A stretch of 64,000 nt of DNA from Gigaspora rosea (Eukaryota; Glomeromycota; Glomeromycetes; Diversisporales; Gigasporaceae), in assembly GCA_003550325.1 (NCBI GenBank), contig QKWP01000421.1, forward strand, positions 257,205-321,204. Direction: 5' to 3'. The notes beneath the pieces were generated by a model. The model had not been told where the DNA came from and searched no databases. It was given only the letters and a program-made list of their open reading frames with translations. Positions 1-11,716 of the stretch are shown one piece after another. The stretch's first letter is position 1; every line of letters begins with the position of its first letter. The position numbers and the translations under genes are program-made.

Positions 1-1718
1 TAAACTAGTCTTATATCTACCTCTTTTTCTTCGATTTAGTTGGACTATCAAAGCACTAATTTTCGATATTCAGACTGTGCATCTGGGCTATCAATACCTC
101 ACACTAAATACTCCCAAGAGTATCAATTTTTCCTATTCTTAGCCATTTTCTAAACCCATAAACATCGCCATATACTTACTCAACGGTACCAAAATCTTTC
201 ACGTAATATCTCATCCTTAGAGCTATGTTATTAATTACCTGATTATTTTTTATCAGAGGCCTACCCCCCTCCCTCTTCCTTAATATATATATAGTCAGAT
301 TTTTATATATAATTTCAACTTTTTTTACCTCCTTCCCCTCCTAAAAAATCACCTAATTTTTGTTACTCCCCTTACTCATTTCCCATATACATAATATTCA
401 CCACCAATACCTCATACTTAACAAGCATCAACCTACATAATGGACCTGGTTCACAGTCTCATGACAAAAGAATGCCAGTGACTTCGTTCACAGCATCTTA
501 TTTCATCAGGAAATTTTATGTATAGATATTAATCGATATATAACTGTTAATCGTTTTATATCGATTAAAAAATAACGATATATATCGATTAACCAGTTAA
601 AATCGATATATATCTTAATCAATATATATCATTTTTATATTAAATCATTATATATAGGGTCTGGAATCGAGTAGCCCGATTGATTTTGGAATTTTTGATA
701 GCTGTAAAAATAGTGTTCCACAATTGGTGCGTAGGCCGAAATCAGTATGAATAATTAGTATGATAAACCCACTTTCAGCAGACAGGCTTCATTTGTACCT
801 AACATGCACCTGTTACTAGTGGCAGGTCTTTAAAGTCAGGGGGATTCAGCCCCACGGGCCGGGCTTGGGCCCGAATCTCCTGACTTTAAAGACCTGCCAC
901 TAGTAACAGGTGCATGTTAGGTACAAATGAATCCTGTCTACCGAAAATAGGTTTATCATACTAATTATTCATACTGATTTCGGCCTACGCACCAATTGTG
1001 GAACACTATTTTTACAGCTATCAAAAATTCCAAAATCAATCGGGCTACTCGATTCCAGACCCTATATATAATGATTTAATATAAAAATGATATATATTGA
1101 TTAAGATATATATCGATTTTAACTGGTTAATCGATATATATCGTTATTTTTTAATCGATATAAAACGATTAACAGTTATATATCGATTAATATCTATACA
1201 TAAAATTTCCTGATGAAATAAGATGCTGTGAACGAAGTCACTGGCATTCTTTTGTCATGAGACTGTGAACCAGGTCCATTATGTAGGTTGATGCTTGTTA
1301 AGTATGAGGTATTGGTGGTGAATATTATGTATATGGGAAATGAGTAAGGGGAGTAACAAAAATTAGGTGATTTTTTAGGAGGGGAAGGAGGTAAAAAAAG
1401 TTGAAATTATATATAAAAATCTGACTATATATATATTAAGGAAGAGGGAGGGGGGTAGGCCTCTGATAAAAAATAATCAGGTAATTAATAACATAGCTCT
1501 AAGGATGAGATATTACGTGAAAGATTTTGGTACCGTTGAGTAAGTATATGGCGATGTTTATGGGTTTAGAAAATGGCTAAGAATAGGAAAAATTGATACT
1601 CTTGGGAGTATTTAGTGTGAGGTATTGATAGCCCAGATGCACAGTCTGAATATCGAAAATTAGTGCTTTGATAGTCCAACTAAATCGAAGAAAAAGAGGT
1701 AGATATAAGACTAGTTTA
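1..1718. repeat. Giant near-perfect palindrome (arms about 840 bp)
   Basis: Base 1 pairs with base 1718 and the dyad lies near 859. The outer roughly 770 bases of each arm look identical in reverse complement; for example, the start TAAACTAGTC matches GACTAGTTTA at 1709-1718. A handful of mismatches cluster close to the centre, around 772-815 against 905-950. The centre is GC-rich, about 40 bases around 840-880. The left arm is cut by the window edge, so the true length is unknown. No coding potential is visible. It may be a recent inverted duplication, a foldback element or an assembly foldback. Confidence 0.9.
505..1214. repeat. CGATATATATCG-rich core with ATCAGGAAATTTTAT ends
   Basis: Inside the palindrome, each arm has a block of CGATATATATCG-like words bounded by ATCAGGAAATTTTATGTATA at 505 and its reverse complement ending at 1214. 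The same end sequence and the same internal words bound the insertion at 11717-16665 in LINE B, so this is probably a second copy of that repeat family. No open reading frame is present. Confidence 0.55.
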
Positions 1719-2457
1719 GCGATGCTAGGAATGACTGAGGACCATGTATGATATCCCATATGTGTATTCCATTATTATATTTGTGTATAGGTCTAGTGAC
1801 TAAAGTGAAAAATTGCCGAAAATTGCTATAGGTGGTAGTTGGTGTCTGGAGACTCGGTATAAATATAATTACATGCTCTATATTTATAGACTTTTATTAA
1901 ATGTGATATATAATTGTATCGCACCTTTATGTGATATACAGTGTAACCCTGCAATAGTCACATTCACATTAGTCACAAACTCGCTATAGTCACCTTAATT
2001 TTTCTATTTAATTATATATACTATATATAAATTTTAGCTCGCATTAGTCACAATCTCGCAAAGGCACATAGAAAGTTCAATTTTAGCATGTGACTATTGC
2101 GGGGTTTGACTGTATAACTTTTATTATGCATAATATATAATTGGTATCACACCTGCTATGCGATATATAACCATAACATAGGGGTGCGAAGCCTATTAAA
2201 CTTCTTTATAGTAATTTATATTAACTATTTGTGACACTAATTGTGCTTGTAAAACTTTCTTATATACTTATAACTTATAAAAGAATATTATTCAATTTGG
2301 ATTAAGCCTTAAAAAAATTTTTATAAATTAACTTGAAATTAATTAAAAAGTTTATTAGAGATAAGTTTGTTTTGTCACAACTTAATTAAAAAATTTTCTT
2401 CTTATACAATTTATCCAATCTTTAGTGAATAATTGTAAAATATAACTATAAAGTAAA
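1719..2457. other. AT-rich intergenic DNA without a gene
   Basis: Apart from the small inverted-repeat element at 1939-2112, this stretch is AT-rich, with short TATATAATTG-type words, and has no coding signal I can support. Confidence 0.6.
1939..2112. mobile_element. 174-bp MITE, Tc1/mariner-like (TA target)
   Basis: The terminal inverted repeats are about 26 bp: CAGTGTAACCCTGCAATAGT at the left and the complement of ATTGCGGGGTTTGACTG at the right. TA dinucleotides lie directly outside at 1937-1938 and 2113-2114. The interior is AT-rich and non-coding. TA target duplication and CAGT-type ends are typical of Tc1/mariner derivatives; the assignment is by ends only. Confidence 0.65.
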
Positions 2458-2974
2458 TTAAAAAAAGGGAAAACTTTTTTCACACACCCGCGTGATCATG
2501 CACCCCTATACCGGTATATAAATATAAGATCATCTATGATAGATAATTATTTATTATTTTTTTTTTTTGTTTTGATTTTTTTTTTTTTAAATGTTAAGGT
2601 AAGACCTTGCTTTTATCTTTATTAATAGAAACTTTTTACAATACTGAAAGAAATTTCATTTTTTTTAAATCTAATACTAAGAATAAAAACTCTAAATACT
2701 TATCTGTGGCCTAAACCTTTGTTTTGATTTTTTTACGTTTTCGTTTACTAATTTTTTTTCTTCTTTTCTTTTTTAGCTACTGTTGCTAGTATCATTGTTG
2801 GTATTGCCGTTGGTATAATCGTTGGTATTGTCGTTGGTGTCGTCACAGGTTTTGCCTCAAGTGTCGTCGCAGGTGTCGCTTTGTTAGATTTTCTTCTTGG
2901 TGTGTGGTCTTGCACGCTTTTTTGGGTAGGTTTCTTTCATTTTTGTTTGTTTTTTTTCTCATTTTTTCTTCCTT

Positions 2975-3775
2975 CTTCTCTTGTCTTGCATGTTTTTTCA
3001 GTGCTGGTCTTGTACGTTTCTTTGGTGTTGGTCTTTCACGTTTCTTTGGTGTCAGTCTTGCATGTTTCTTCAGTATTGGTCTTGCACGTTTTTTTGGTGT
3101 TGGTTTTGCACTTTTCTTCGGTGGTGGACTTGCACTGGATATGGTGAGTTTCTTTCATTTTTGTTTGTTTATTTTATTTTTTTTTCTCTCTCATTTTTCT
3201 TCTTCTCTTGTCTTGCATGTTTGCTTGGTGGTCTTGCACATTTTTTTGGTGGTGGTCTTGTACGTTTCTTCAGTGGTCTTGTACGTTTCTTTAGTAGTGG
3301 TCTTGTACGTTTCTTCAGTGGTGGTCTTTCACGTTTTTTCGGTCACGTTGGATATGGTGGGTTTCTTCGTTTTCGTTTTTGTTTTTTTTTTGTTTTTTTT
3401 TTTGCTTTTTCTAAAGGTCTTGCACATTTTTTTGGTAGTGGTCTTGCATATTTCTTTGGTGGTGGTCTTCTTGAACGTTTCTTTGATGGTCTTCTTTCAT
3501 GTTTCTTCGATGGTGGTCTTTCACGTTTCTTCGGTAGTGGTTTTGTACGTTTCTTCGGCAGTAGCCTTGTACGTTTCTTCAGGGGTGGTCTTGTACGTTT
3601 CTTCGGCGGTAGTCTTGTACGTTTCTTCGGCGATGATCTTGTATGTTTATTCAGTTATCTTGTACGTTTATTTGGTTATCTTGTACATTTCTTTTGTAGT
3701 GATCTTGCACGTTTCTTTGGTGTTGTCTTGCACGTTTCTTCGGTGATTGTCTTGCACGTTTTTCAGTGGTTTTGT
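2975..3775 (+). repeat. 24-bp minisatellite (GGTCTTGTACGTTTCTTC-type)
   Basis: Degenerate tandem units of GTGGTCTTGCACGTTTCTTCGGTG fill this part of the Mutator-like element. Because the period is a multiple of three, all three forward frames stay open and give long ORFs such as 2904-3746 and 2981-3841 with an 8-residue repeat (GLVRFFGG). I treat these as a by-product of the repeat, since no start context, intron or homologous domain supports a protein. The sister element at 13058-15865 has only a few units, so the array expanded in this copy. Confidence 0.75.
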
Positions 3776-3837
3776 CTTGCTTTAAGTCGTCGGTGCTTGT
3801 GGTTTTGCCGTAGTTGTTGCATCGTAGTAAGATTAGA

Positions 3838-3879
3838 GTAGGGTTAGGGTTCGGGTTCGGGTTAGAGTTAGGGTTTGGG
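3838..3879 (+). repeat. Short telomere-like TTAGGG-type tract
   Basis: About 40 bases of degenerate GGGTTAGGGTTCGGG units directly follow the minisatellite and precede the right end of the Mutator-like element. It is interstitial, not a chromosome end. A similar tract follows the other minisatellite, near 33088-33118. Confidence 0.6.
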
Positions 3880-4409
3880 CACTTTTTTTTTTTTTTTAGT
3901 CATAGTACCGGTACAATTTATCATTGTATTCTTGTTTTTTTTTTTTTTAATAAAAAAATCTTTAATTCTTAAAAATTTTTTATAAAATTTGCAATTGTTG
4001 TTGATTGGCCAGTTATGGACAATTAATCACGTGTTCACGTAATCAGTTTTGATTAGTCGATCACAGGGGTGCACAACCACGCAGGTGCGTAAAATTTTCA
4101 AACCCTTAAAAAAAAATGTATATATTTTTTTTAAAGTTTGAAACAAAGATATTTAATTTTAAATTTTTGATAAAAATTATTAAAATTAAACAGTATTAAA
4201 GATCGACATACACTCTCTTCTGACCACATTGAGACGGAGAAGGGTATTTTATTTTTTCAAGATATAGGAATAAATTACAACAAAACAGACCAAAGAATAA
4301 CAGAACAGGAGCTTGTCCTCGAAGCATAGGATAGAAGGGTCAAATAACATGGAAAAACTGGCAGCCATGCCAAAAAAAAAGAAAAACAAACCTTTCAATC
4401 TCAATAAAC

Positions 4410-5817
4410 ATGCTGAACAAAAAAAATGTAAATACAAATAAACCAATAACAAAACAAATAAAACACATTGAAAATAATAGTCTGAAGGAAGCTAAGTTAA
4501 GTTGGGATGAAAAAGTAGTTCAAGAACTGGAAGCATTAAAAGACGTAACTAGTGACTATATTAATTTGATCAAGGACTCTATTGTGGTCAACAACAAACC
4601 AAGCATAGTACAACAGCCAGTGATAACAACAAAAAAAGAGGCAACCAAAACTGCAAAGGCTCCATATAGTGTTTTAGTTGAAAGCTATACACTCAAGGAT
4701 AAAAACGAAGAGTCAGAAGCAAATGGAACTAGTTCCATGGATAATGCTAAGGCTCCGGTCGCAAACGAAAAAAGTGTAAACCTTGGACCTCCCTGTTTCC
4801 AAAACTGAAAAGAGGCCAGGCAACATACTCCACCTTTTTTTCGAGGAAAAATATAAGGACAAACAACTCAAATGAACTTATTATTTACATACAAGGTCTA
4901 CAGAATTCTTTTAATGAAATTATAACTTTGATGTTTGAATAAGTGAAATATGATATCAGTATAGCAAAGCAGCACTTCGTCAAGGGGTGCATACATACAT
5001 TTATAAATGCGGAGAAACTTAAATATTATGCTACCAATGGGATAATTATAGAAAATAAGACATATTTTGGGTATGTACTAGTGGATAGCCATAGGTCCTT
5101 TTTACTGGTGAAATGTAAAAACGTACTCTTAGGAAACAAGATGGAGATTTCAGATGCCTTATTAGAAGCCTTTGATAATATAAAGAAGATTGCATTGATT
5201 AGACCACTAATGATCGATGGAACCCCTTATATTTTAGATCAATGGATTAATAATAAAGTATCTACAGAATGGCGTTCAGCTACAAAGGCATGCTATTTTT
5301 GTGAAAAGGAAGGTCATATCAAGAGAGATTGCCAGGAATACAGAGAATCAGTGGAACATAGACAACAATTGTGTGCACATAGAACTAGGGATTCAGAGGA
5401 AAACTGGATTCGAACATGCAGAAAATAAATTTGAATGAAATGACATGGGAGAATGACACAGCAACCAATCCCAAACAGGAAACTGAAATAAGCCAAGTAG
5501 AAGTAGTGGAAGCTGAAGTGTGTACTGCAGTGGAACCACAAGACATAAGTGTGAAGGAGCAAACAAACACGTGCATAGATGCTAATTATGGCAATGCGGT
5601 TGTCAACTCGCAGCAAATAAAATCTGTACACAAGGACGAACTAGCCATATTAGGATATGGACTGATTATAAATGTTCCTATACAAGCAACAGAGGAAACC
5701 TTTGTGGAGACACAATGGTCTGAGACCAGCAACAGAGTAAATCATGAGAACATTGAGATGGGTAAGTTCACACTAGTAAATCATAAAAAAAATCTCACAA
5801 AACAAAAAAAAAGATAG
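4410..5817 (+). pseudogene. LINE A ORF1 (CCHC nucleic-acid-binding protein), broken
   Basis: ORF1 of such LINEs encodes an RNA-binding protein that packages the element RNA. Three overlapping fragments are visible. 4410-4808 is the N-terminal part, with the family motif SWDEKV. 4943-5428 carries the conserved central domain and the knuckle CYFCEKEGHIKRDC (C-x2-C-x4-H-x4-C, about 5291-5335). 5416-5817 is the acidic tail, ending in the basic KFTLVNHKK segment seen at the same place in LINEs B, C, E and I. Stops and frameshifts separate the fragments; the Ser-Thr-Phe-rich segment STF(SP)R falls out of frame near 4830. Not functional as it stands. Confidence 0.8.
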
Positions 5818-5922
5818 CATCTCAGGTGGCACAAATTGCGCAAGATCCTTCCCTTACAATACCCAAAGAGGTAGAGGCGGCCATAACTATCATTAGGATA
5901 GACACGAAACCCTTTACATTAA

Positions 5923-7921
5923 ATGACCAGAAAATCTATAATTAAAATAGCCACTTTAAATGTAAAAGGGCTAAACAATAGTAGTAAACAACAAAGAACC
6001 TTTACATTGATAAAATCATACAAGATAGACATTATAATGTTACAGGAGATGAATTTAAGGGTAGAGGGTACATAGATCATTTTTATATAGTTTTTATATG
6101 GTATTTTGAAATTTTCATATAAAATTAACATATGCTATTTTTTAAATTACAACTAATTTTTATCAAAATTTTACAAAATATAAATAAAACAATTTATCTA
6201 TTATGGTAAAATTTTGAACTATTATTATATTTTAAAAAAATATACTTGTATATATCATAAAGTTTTTCTGGGTTGGCCAAAAATTTTCTGGGTTGCACAA
6301 CATTGCTAATGCTGATTGGTCAATTTACGTAAATTTATAAGTTAGTTTTATTACTAAATTTTAATACCCAATCTTTAAACTTTCATATCTTACTAAGTTT
6401 TTGACTAATTTTAATGATTTTACTATCATTAGAATCGGAAAAACCTGCTCTACAAACTTGGCTTAAAATATGATTAGTTTATTTATTATATTTTTCATAA
6501 AATTAAATATAAAAAAAATTTACCATTAAGTTTATATATAATTTTAAAATAGTACCCTTAAATAATGAAAATAAAAGAAGCTTCCTCAAGCAACAATGGT
6601 TTTATGATTCGATATAGACAGAAAAAATAGCAATTTTAGCCAGTAATAACAATATACAATTTAAAAACATGAAGATGAAAAACAACAGCCGGATTATTAC
6701 AACCAAATTTTCATTTCAAGGATGGCGCTATAACGTTACCAACCTATATGCCCTACCCAATATAGAGGACAGAATTACTACTTTCTTCAATAACTGGTCT
6801 CCCAAACTTAGTGAAGAAAACATAAACTTTATAGCTGGTAATATGAATACCAACTTACACTCTGAAAAGAATCGCATTAGTCGAGCCACTCCCTAGAGGG
6901 ATCCCTCAAAGGAGATTTCTTGCCAACAAAATTGCAAGACTTATAATGTGGTAGATTTTGCAAAAGAAAGTCCTTTTCTTACGTTCTTCTAAAATACTTG
7001 TAACAACTGTTCGATGGGAACCTGCATTGACTATATATTTGTTGATGAGAACTATGGCCACTGTATTTCAGAGATGCTAACGCAACATGGAAACTCAGAT
7101 TACTTGCTGCTTGAGTGCACACTGAACTTTGACCTGCAACAAAGAAGAAATGCACGTTGGAGCTTCCAGAAAGAGAACTTAAAAAACGAAAAATTACTAT
7201 AAGAGATCTTGAAAGAACTAAAAAGTGACAAGTTAGCATTGGACTGGGACGCAAGTAAAATTAATATCCAATCCATTACAAGGGCTTTTAAAAAGCAAAA
7301 AAAACCAAAAAGTGAAATAGCTAAACTAAATAGAAGGTTGAAAGTGCTAAGAATACAGCATGCAAGAGCAGAAAGAAAGGGTTATTTACAAATTCAGATA
7401 GGGGAGCTTGAAGATAGGACGAGATCTAAAGTATCAAGACTAGCAGAAAAGTGGAGAGTAAAAGCAAAGGCAAAATGGGCAGAAAAGGAAAAAAGTTAAT
7501 GAAATATTTTTTTGCGTGATTTAAAGCCAAGCAGAGTAAGGCAAACCAAAAGATGATAAAAACACCGGAAGATATAGGTATAGATACCCTACAATAAATA
7601 AGAAGCTTCTATGAGAAATTATATAAGAGCAAAAAGGTAGACCACAAAGCAATGGAAGAGATAGTAGGAAATCTGCCAGAGGTTATTGCTGAAATGAATA
7701 GAACCCTGTTGAGAGAAATCACAAAAGAAAAAATAGATAAATCACTGCCAGACAATCAATCACCAGGGACCGATTATAAAGGTATGGTTGATATAGTGAC
7801 CCCGATTTTAAGACAGGTATTGAAAGAGGTCAAGATGCCACAGTCTTGGCACAAAAGCCTAATTATATTAATACCCAAGAACACGAAAAATACAAAACTG
7901 GTGACCATTTTCTATGATTAA
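5923..7921 (+). pseudogene. LINE A ORF2 remnant (APE endonuclease plus RT start)
   Basis: ORF2 starts at the ATG at 5923, followed by KIATLNVKGLNN and IIMLQEMNL, the first motifs of an APE-type endonuclease. It is interrupted by the TTAA element, resumes near 6562 and continues to CIDYIFVDENYGH (about 7020-7065). The last endonuclease motif reads GNSDY where the other copies have GNSDH, so the catalytic His is lost. The linker and RT entry (DNQSPGTDY, IILIPK) follow, with stops at 6894, near 7200 and near 7498. The RT catalytic core and C-terminal knuckle are deleted. Confidence 0.8.
6055..6561. mobile_element. TTAA-flanked element 1 (piggyBac-like MITE) in LINE A
   Basis: 507 bp from TTAA (6055-6058) to TTAA (6558-6561), with inverted ends TTAAGGGTA and TACCCTTAA. 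If the insert and one TTAA are ignored, the endonuclease frame of LINE A runs straight through (LQEMNLNNENK...FLKQQW). The insertion is therefore secondary and at a TTAA target, as in the piggyBac superfamily. The interior is AT-rich, lacks an ORF and is homologous over much of its length to the element at 43538-44026, for instance at AAAATATACTTGTATATAT and TTCTGGGTT. Confidence 0.85.
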
Positions 7922-8135
7922 TTGTGATATAAAAATCTTTATAAAGATAATGGCAAAATGCTTTAACACAATATATAGTGAGCTAATACCGGAATATTAA
8001 CAAAGGTTTATCAGAAATAGATTAATTCAATAGCTAGTATACTGTAATCGATATGTATTAAACATTGAATCAAAATAAAGAGTGCCAAACGCGCCCCAAC
8101 GGCCTTGTGTGCTGATGGGTTAAAAAAAAAAAAAG

Positions 8136-8434
8136 GTGATGATTTCTCTATTGGATATTCACAATTAGATATGATACTTGGTTCTACTAAGCAATCTCAG
8201 TATTCTAATGTTAAAATGGATGTCGACATTGGAGTTGTAGACGGAAAGCTTGAATATTCTGTATTGATCGATCAACGTCGTAGTCATGAAGCATATACTA
8301 GTCAAAGAATGGAGAGAAAAGTTGCAGGAGTATCTATGTCCGTTTCAAATAATAAATTTAATAGTCTAATATCATATCTTTCTTTGAACGAATCTGCTCG
8401 TCCTGGTGTTCCACATCAAAATCGTGGCGAATAA
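8136..8434 (+). CDS. Unrecognised coding fragment downstream of LINE A
   Basis: Right after the poly(A) of LINE A, an open frame of about 98 codons runs to a TAA at 8432. The peptide (DDFSIGYSQLDMILG..., ending HQNRGE) has balanced composition, unlike the repeat-derived ORFs nearby, so it may be a remnant of a host gene or another element that LINE A entered. No domain is recognised and no true start is visible, because the ATG at 8105 lies in LINE A. 8435-8871 shows no further gene; a small open frame at 8695-8883 contains CRLCNLYKE but cannot be assigned. Confidence 0.3.
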
Positions 8435-9043
8435 GATCAAGACTTGAACAACTAACAGATGGAGCAAAAAACTCAGTCAGTAAATTAATCTTTATTTATT
8501 AACCTTCACGTTAAAATGTGATAATCGAAGTTATTGAAATTCTGAACTATGTCTTTTTTAAGCAATGATGGTTAAAAGTAGAAACTAGGGAATTATATTC
8601 CACTGCTAATGTATTTAGGTTTTTTTTTAAATCCACTAAAAGTGCAATTCTGGTGACATTGTAATCGTAGATTCTGCTACTTATTACTACAATATTGGGA
8701 CTACTGAGACGAAAAAGTCATGCTTACAATTCATGTAGATTGTGTAATCTTTATAAAGAGACAGGCATTGTGGATGAAAGGGTGTATTTCTGTGGAGTTA
8801 GTTTTTTAATAGTAATAATTCCGATGGACAATATAATTATGGCTCATTTACTAAGGACAAAAAAAAGGCAATTTTTTTTTTAACCCTAGACAAAGACGTC
8901 AGGGGCACTTGAAGGCGCTCTTTTATTAAAATCAATATATTAGAGCCTTCCTGATTGGTAAGGACCCTTACAAAATTTATCTATACTATAATATATCTTT
9001 AGCTATTCTAATAACTCTAAAAGGACAACTGACCACTAGTCGC

Positions 9044-9329
9044 TAGGGTTTCTCAAATTCAAATCAAATCAAATATTGGATCAATTTGAATTTGATCAAA
9101 TCAAATTGACCCTAATTTGAATTTGATTTGATTCAAATATTTGAATTTGAATTTGATTTGAATTTGAATTTTTAATAGTAATTTTCAAATCAAATCAAAT
9201 ATTTGTTAAATCAAATCAAATTTGGCCATATTTGAATTTGATCAAATCAAATATAGTCAAATTTGAATTTGAATTTGATCAAATATTTGATTCAAATATT
9301 TGAAGATCAAATCAAATTGCGGAGCCCTA
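9044..9329. mobile_element. 286-bp hAT-like MITE with AAATCAAAT-rich interior
   Basis: The ends are TAGGGTTTC and, reversed, TAGGGCTCC. The 8-bp flanks are CTAGTCGC (9036-9043) and CTAGTTGC (9330-9337), one mismatch apart. TAGGG ends with an 8-base duplication fit hAT elements. The interior is almost entirely alternating TTTGAATTTGAT and ATCAAATCAAAT words, strongly self-complementary. It sits in the 3' UTR of LINE B. Confidence 0.7.
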
Positions 9330-9479
9330 CTAGTTGCCCTGCTTAGGCCTCCTTGTAACCCTATATACTTCTAATAATTTTATAAAATTTTTTCTGTTTT
9401 ATTGAACAATTGCTTAGTGTGCAGCGGAGCACGTCTACTTCATGTTTTAAACGAGCCTTTATTCAAGTCTGCACCCTTT

Positions 9480-11716
9480 CTAGTACACCGGAGTTGGGTT
9501 CTTCTTCGGTACCCATCTCTTGGCCATATACATACACCATATTTCATATATGGCATTTATATGTAGCCATGTTGTTGCTTTTTTTTGTCCTTCTGTCCGG
9601 AGATTTTGAATAGAAAATATCTCGTCTATACTTGCTGGAGGTGTTTCTGCTACTACCACGTCGAGTGTCTCATATATCATTCTCCATACCTCTCTGGTTA
9701 TTCTACATTCCAGGGCAAAGTGATTGATCATCTGTGCTTCTCCTGGGCACCAGGAGGCAGTCACATAGTTCAGGATTCACATGTTTTAGCCGGTAGCCTA
9801 GTGGTAGAGCTTTGTGATACAGGCGCCAGAATATGTCCTGTTTTTTATTTGAAACCTTCTTCTGTGATAGCCACTTGTGTGGTTTATCTTCGCTATTATC
9901 TGTTTCAGTTTGTATAGGATTCCTTCCATTCCTATATATTTTTACGACTTTCTTGACTGAGATTTCTGTCCCTTCTAGTTTCTTCACACTTATTTTCTAG
10001 GGATCCCATGGCCAGTCTTCACTAGTGCTTATCTTGCCTTTCGCATGTCCCCACACCAGTAGGTAAGGTTTCCATTCATTGGGCCAGCCACATGATCTGA
10101 CTGCTTCCAGTCCAAGTTCATGCCGGGCACTTGTATTTCTTTTATCCTTTAAAATTTTATTGATCCTTTCCCTCTCTGCTTTCGCCCAGAAAGAGTGCTT
10201 AGTGAGGAGACCAACCCATACCATAAGCAAACGAGCCTCTAGCATATCCTTAACTATTGGAGCTCTTAGCCCAAACTCCTCACTGGGTTTTTGGAATGTT
10301 ATAAATCTTGGTAGCATTCTTGACCTCCCTTTGATCCATTGGGAAATAATCCCATTAATCTCTGCTACTTGTTTTTTTTTGGGTGGTTGTAAGTATGCAG
10401 CATACCATATCCTTGATAGGATTAACGCTTTGCTACAAGGATTTTCTCTCTATAAGATAGGTTTCTTTTTCCATAGATCTCCAGTGAGCTTTTCATTTTT
10501 TTGATCACTAGGGTCCAAAGGTCCTTCCGTGGGGAACTATCTATTTGTAAGTCGAAGCCTAGGACTTTTATTGTCTCTTGCTCGTCTGCTTTTTTATACT
10601 GTGATTTGCCTTTCAATTCAACCCTTCTTGCATTCATCAATAGTGGAACCAGTTTTGTTTTATTTTTATTTATTTTAACGCTAGAGGCCGCTTCATAAAG
10701 TTTAAATGCTTGATCAAGACTTTCCCAGTTGGACAGAGACCCCACTCTTATGGTCAGATCGTCCGCATAGACCACCAATTTAAAGACCTGTTTTTCAATT
10801 ATTATATCTCAGATATTTTTTTCTATTAAGGTTAAGAGGGGTTCAAAAGCTAAAACATATAACAGGATAAAAGAGGGTCCCCCTGTTTTACTCCCCTTTC
10901 GACTTTAAATGCAGCAGAGAATTCCCCGTCTTTGACAATATGCGCTTGTTGGTTTTTAAACAAATTTAAAATTACGTTGATTATTTGTAGTTCAAACTCT
11001 ATTTTCCTCAGTACTAGTTCTAGGTAATCGTGTTCTACCCTATCAAATGCTTTTGCTTGGTCCACAAAAAGCATCCAATATTCATGATTAGGGTCATGTT
11101 CCCCCTCAGGGTGGTAATAATGTCCATTGCTGCATCCGTGATCAGTCTGTGTCTTATAAACCCTTGTTGGTAGTCGAGATTATTTGTTCACAGATTTCAT
11201 TCAGTCTATCTGCTATTATCTTCATGAAAATTTTTGTGTCACTGTTTACCAGGGATATTGGTCTTCAGCTGTTTATCTTCTGATTTCTTGGAAATAAGTG
11301 TGATCAGGCTTTTGTGCTAGGAGTTAGGCATCCTATTCTCCGCTAAGACACTATTGAATACTTTTTCCAAGACTGGTGTTATATCTTCCTTTAAAGCCTT
11401 ATAGAATTCATACGACAGGCCGTCTGTGCCAGAGGACTTCCCTTTTGGTAACCTTTTTATTACATTTCTAATTTCTTCTTTCGTGATCTTTCGAATTAGG
11501 TTTTTATTCATGCTCTCTATTACCCAAGAAAAAGTGGCTGTTATCTCCTCTGCCGCTTTTTTATCTATCCCTTCCGCTTTGCATAACTCAGAATAGTAGT
11601 CGCATATGAATTGAAGCACATCCTTCTTAGCATCTTTTGTGGTAACCCTAAGTTTATTCAAGTTACCTTGTGCCCGTTTTAGTTTATACCAGGAGAAGAA
11701 GTATTTGGTGGATTTT
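9480..11716 (-). pseudogene. LINE B ORF2, 3' half (RT and C-terminal knuckle), broken
   Basis: Reading right to left, the RT begins at KSTKYFFSWYK (near 11700). It continues through the SSGTDGLSYEFY motif at 11317-11661, FVDQAKAFDRVEHDY at 10850-11074 and the catalytic VVYADDLTIRVG at 10422-10778 (YADD intact). Then come the thumb-like region at 9997-10317 and the C-terminal zinc knuckle (CPGEAQMINHFALEC) at 9480-9764. At least five frameshifts or stops break the frame. The role would have been target-primed reverse transcription. Confidence 0.85.

Larger units (their letters stand above)
2467..4105 (+). mobile_element. Non-autonomous Mutator-like element, copy 1
   Basis: The 1639-bp element has inverted ends of about 44 bp, both beginning GGG and sharing CGCACC-GCGTGG-TGCACCCC. 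It is flanked by the identical 9-bp duplication TTAAAAAAA at 2458-2466 and 4106-4114. Nine-base duplications with long inverted ends are characteristic of Mutator-like elements. The interior has no transposase. It has T-rich stretches, a GTTGGTRTYGYC repeat near 2790-2870, a 24-bp minisatellite and a telomere-like tail. The element at 13058-15865 has the same ends and homologous left-interior sequence, in the opposite orientation. Confidence 0.8.
4199..8134 (+). mobile_element. LINE A, internally deleted non-LTR retrotransposon
   Basis: The 5' end (about 4199) aligns with the 5' ends of LINEs B, C, E and I: an AGATC...CACTCTC start, a first hairpin, then the hairpin AGGAGCTTGTCCT at 4307-4319. 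ORF1 and ORF2 remnants follow. The 3' end is AATAAA (8074-8079), stem-loop GTGC/GCGC (8082-8094) and poly(A) to 8134. Most of the RT is missing: just after the QQGFI-like motif near 8000 the sequence jumps to the 3' UTR. A TTAA element interrupts the endonuclease at 6055-6561. No clear target-site duplication was found. Confidence 0.85.

Noticed and set aside
2881..3841. Long overlapping forward ORFs (up to 286 codons) rich in Phe, Leu and Val
   Set aside because: They are produced by a 24-bp tandem repeat that keeps all frames open; no domain, start context or conservation in the sister element.
3838..3879. True telomere
   Set aside because: Only about 40 degenerate bases and continuous transposon DNA on both sides; interstitial tract.
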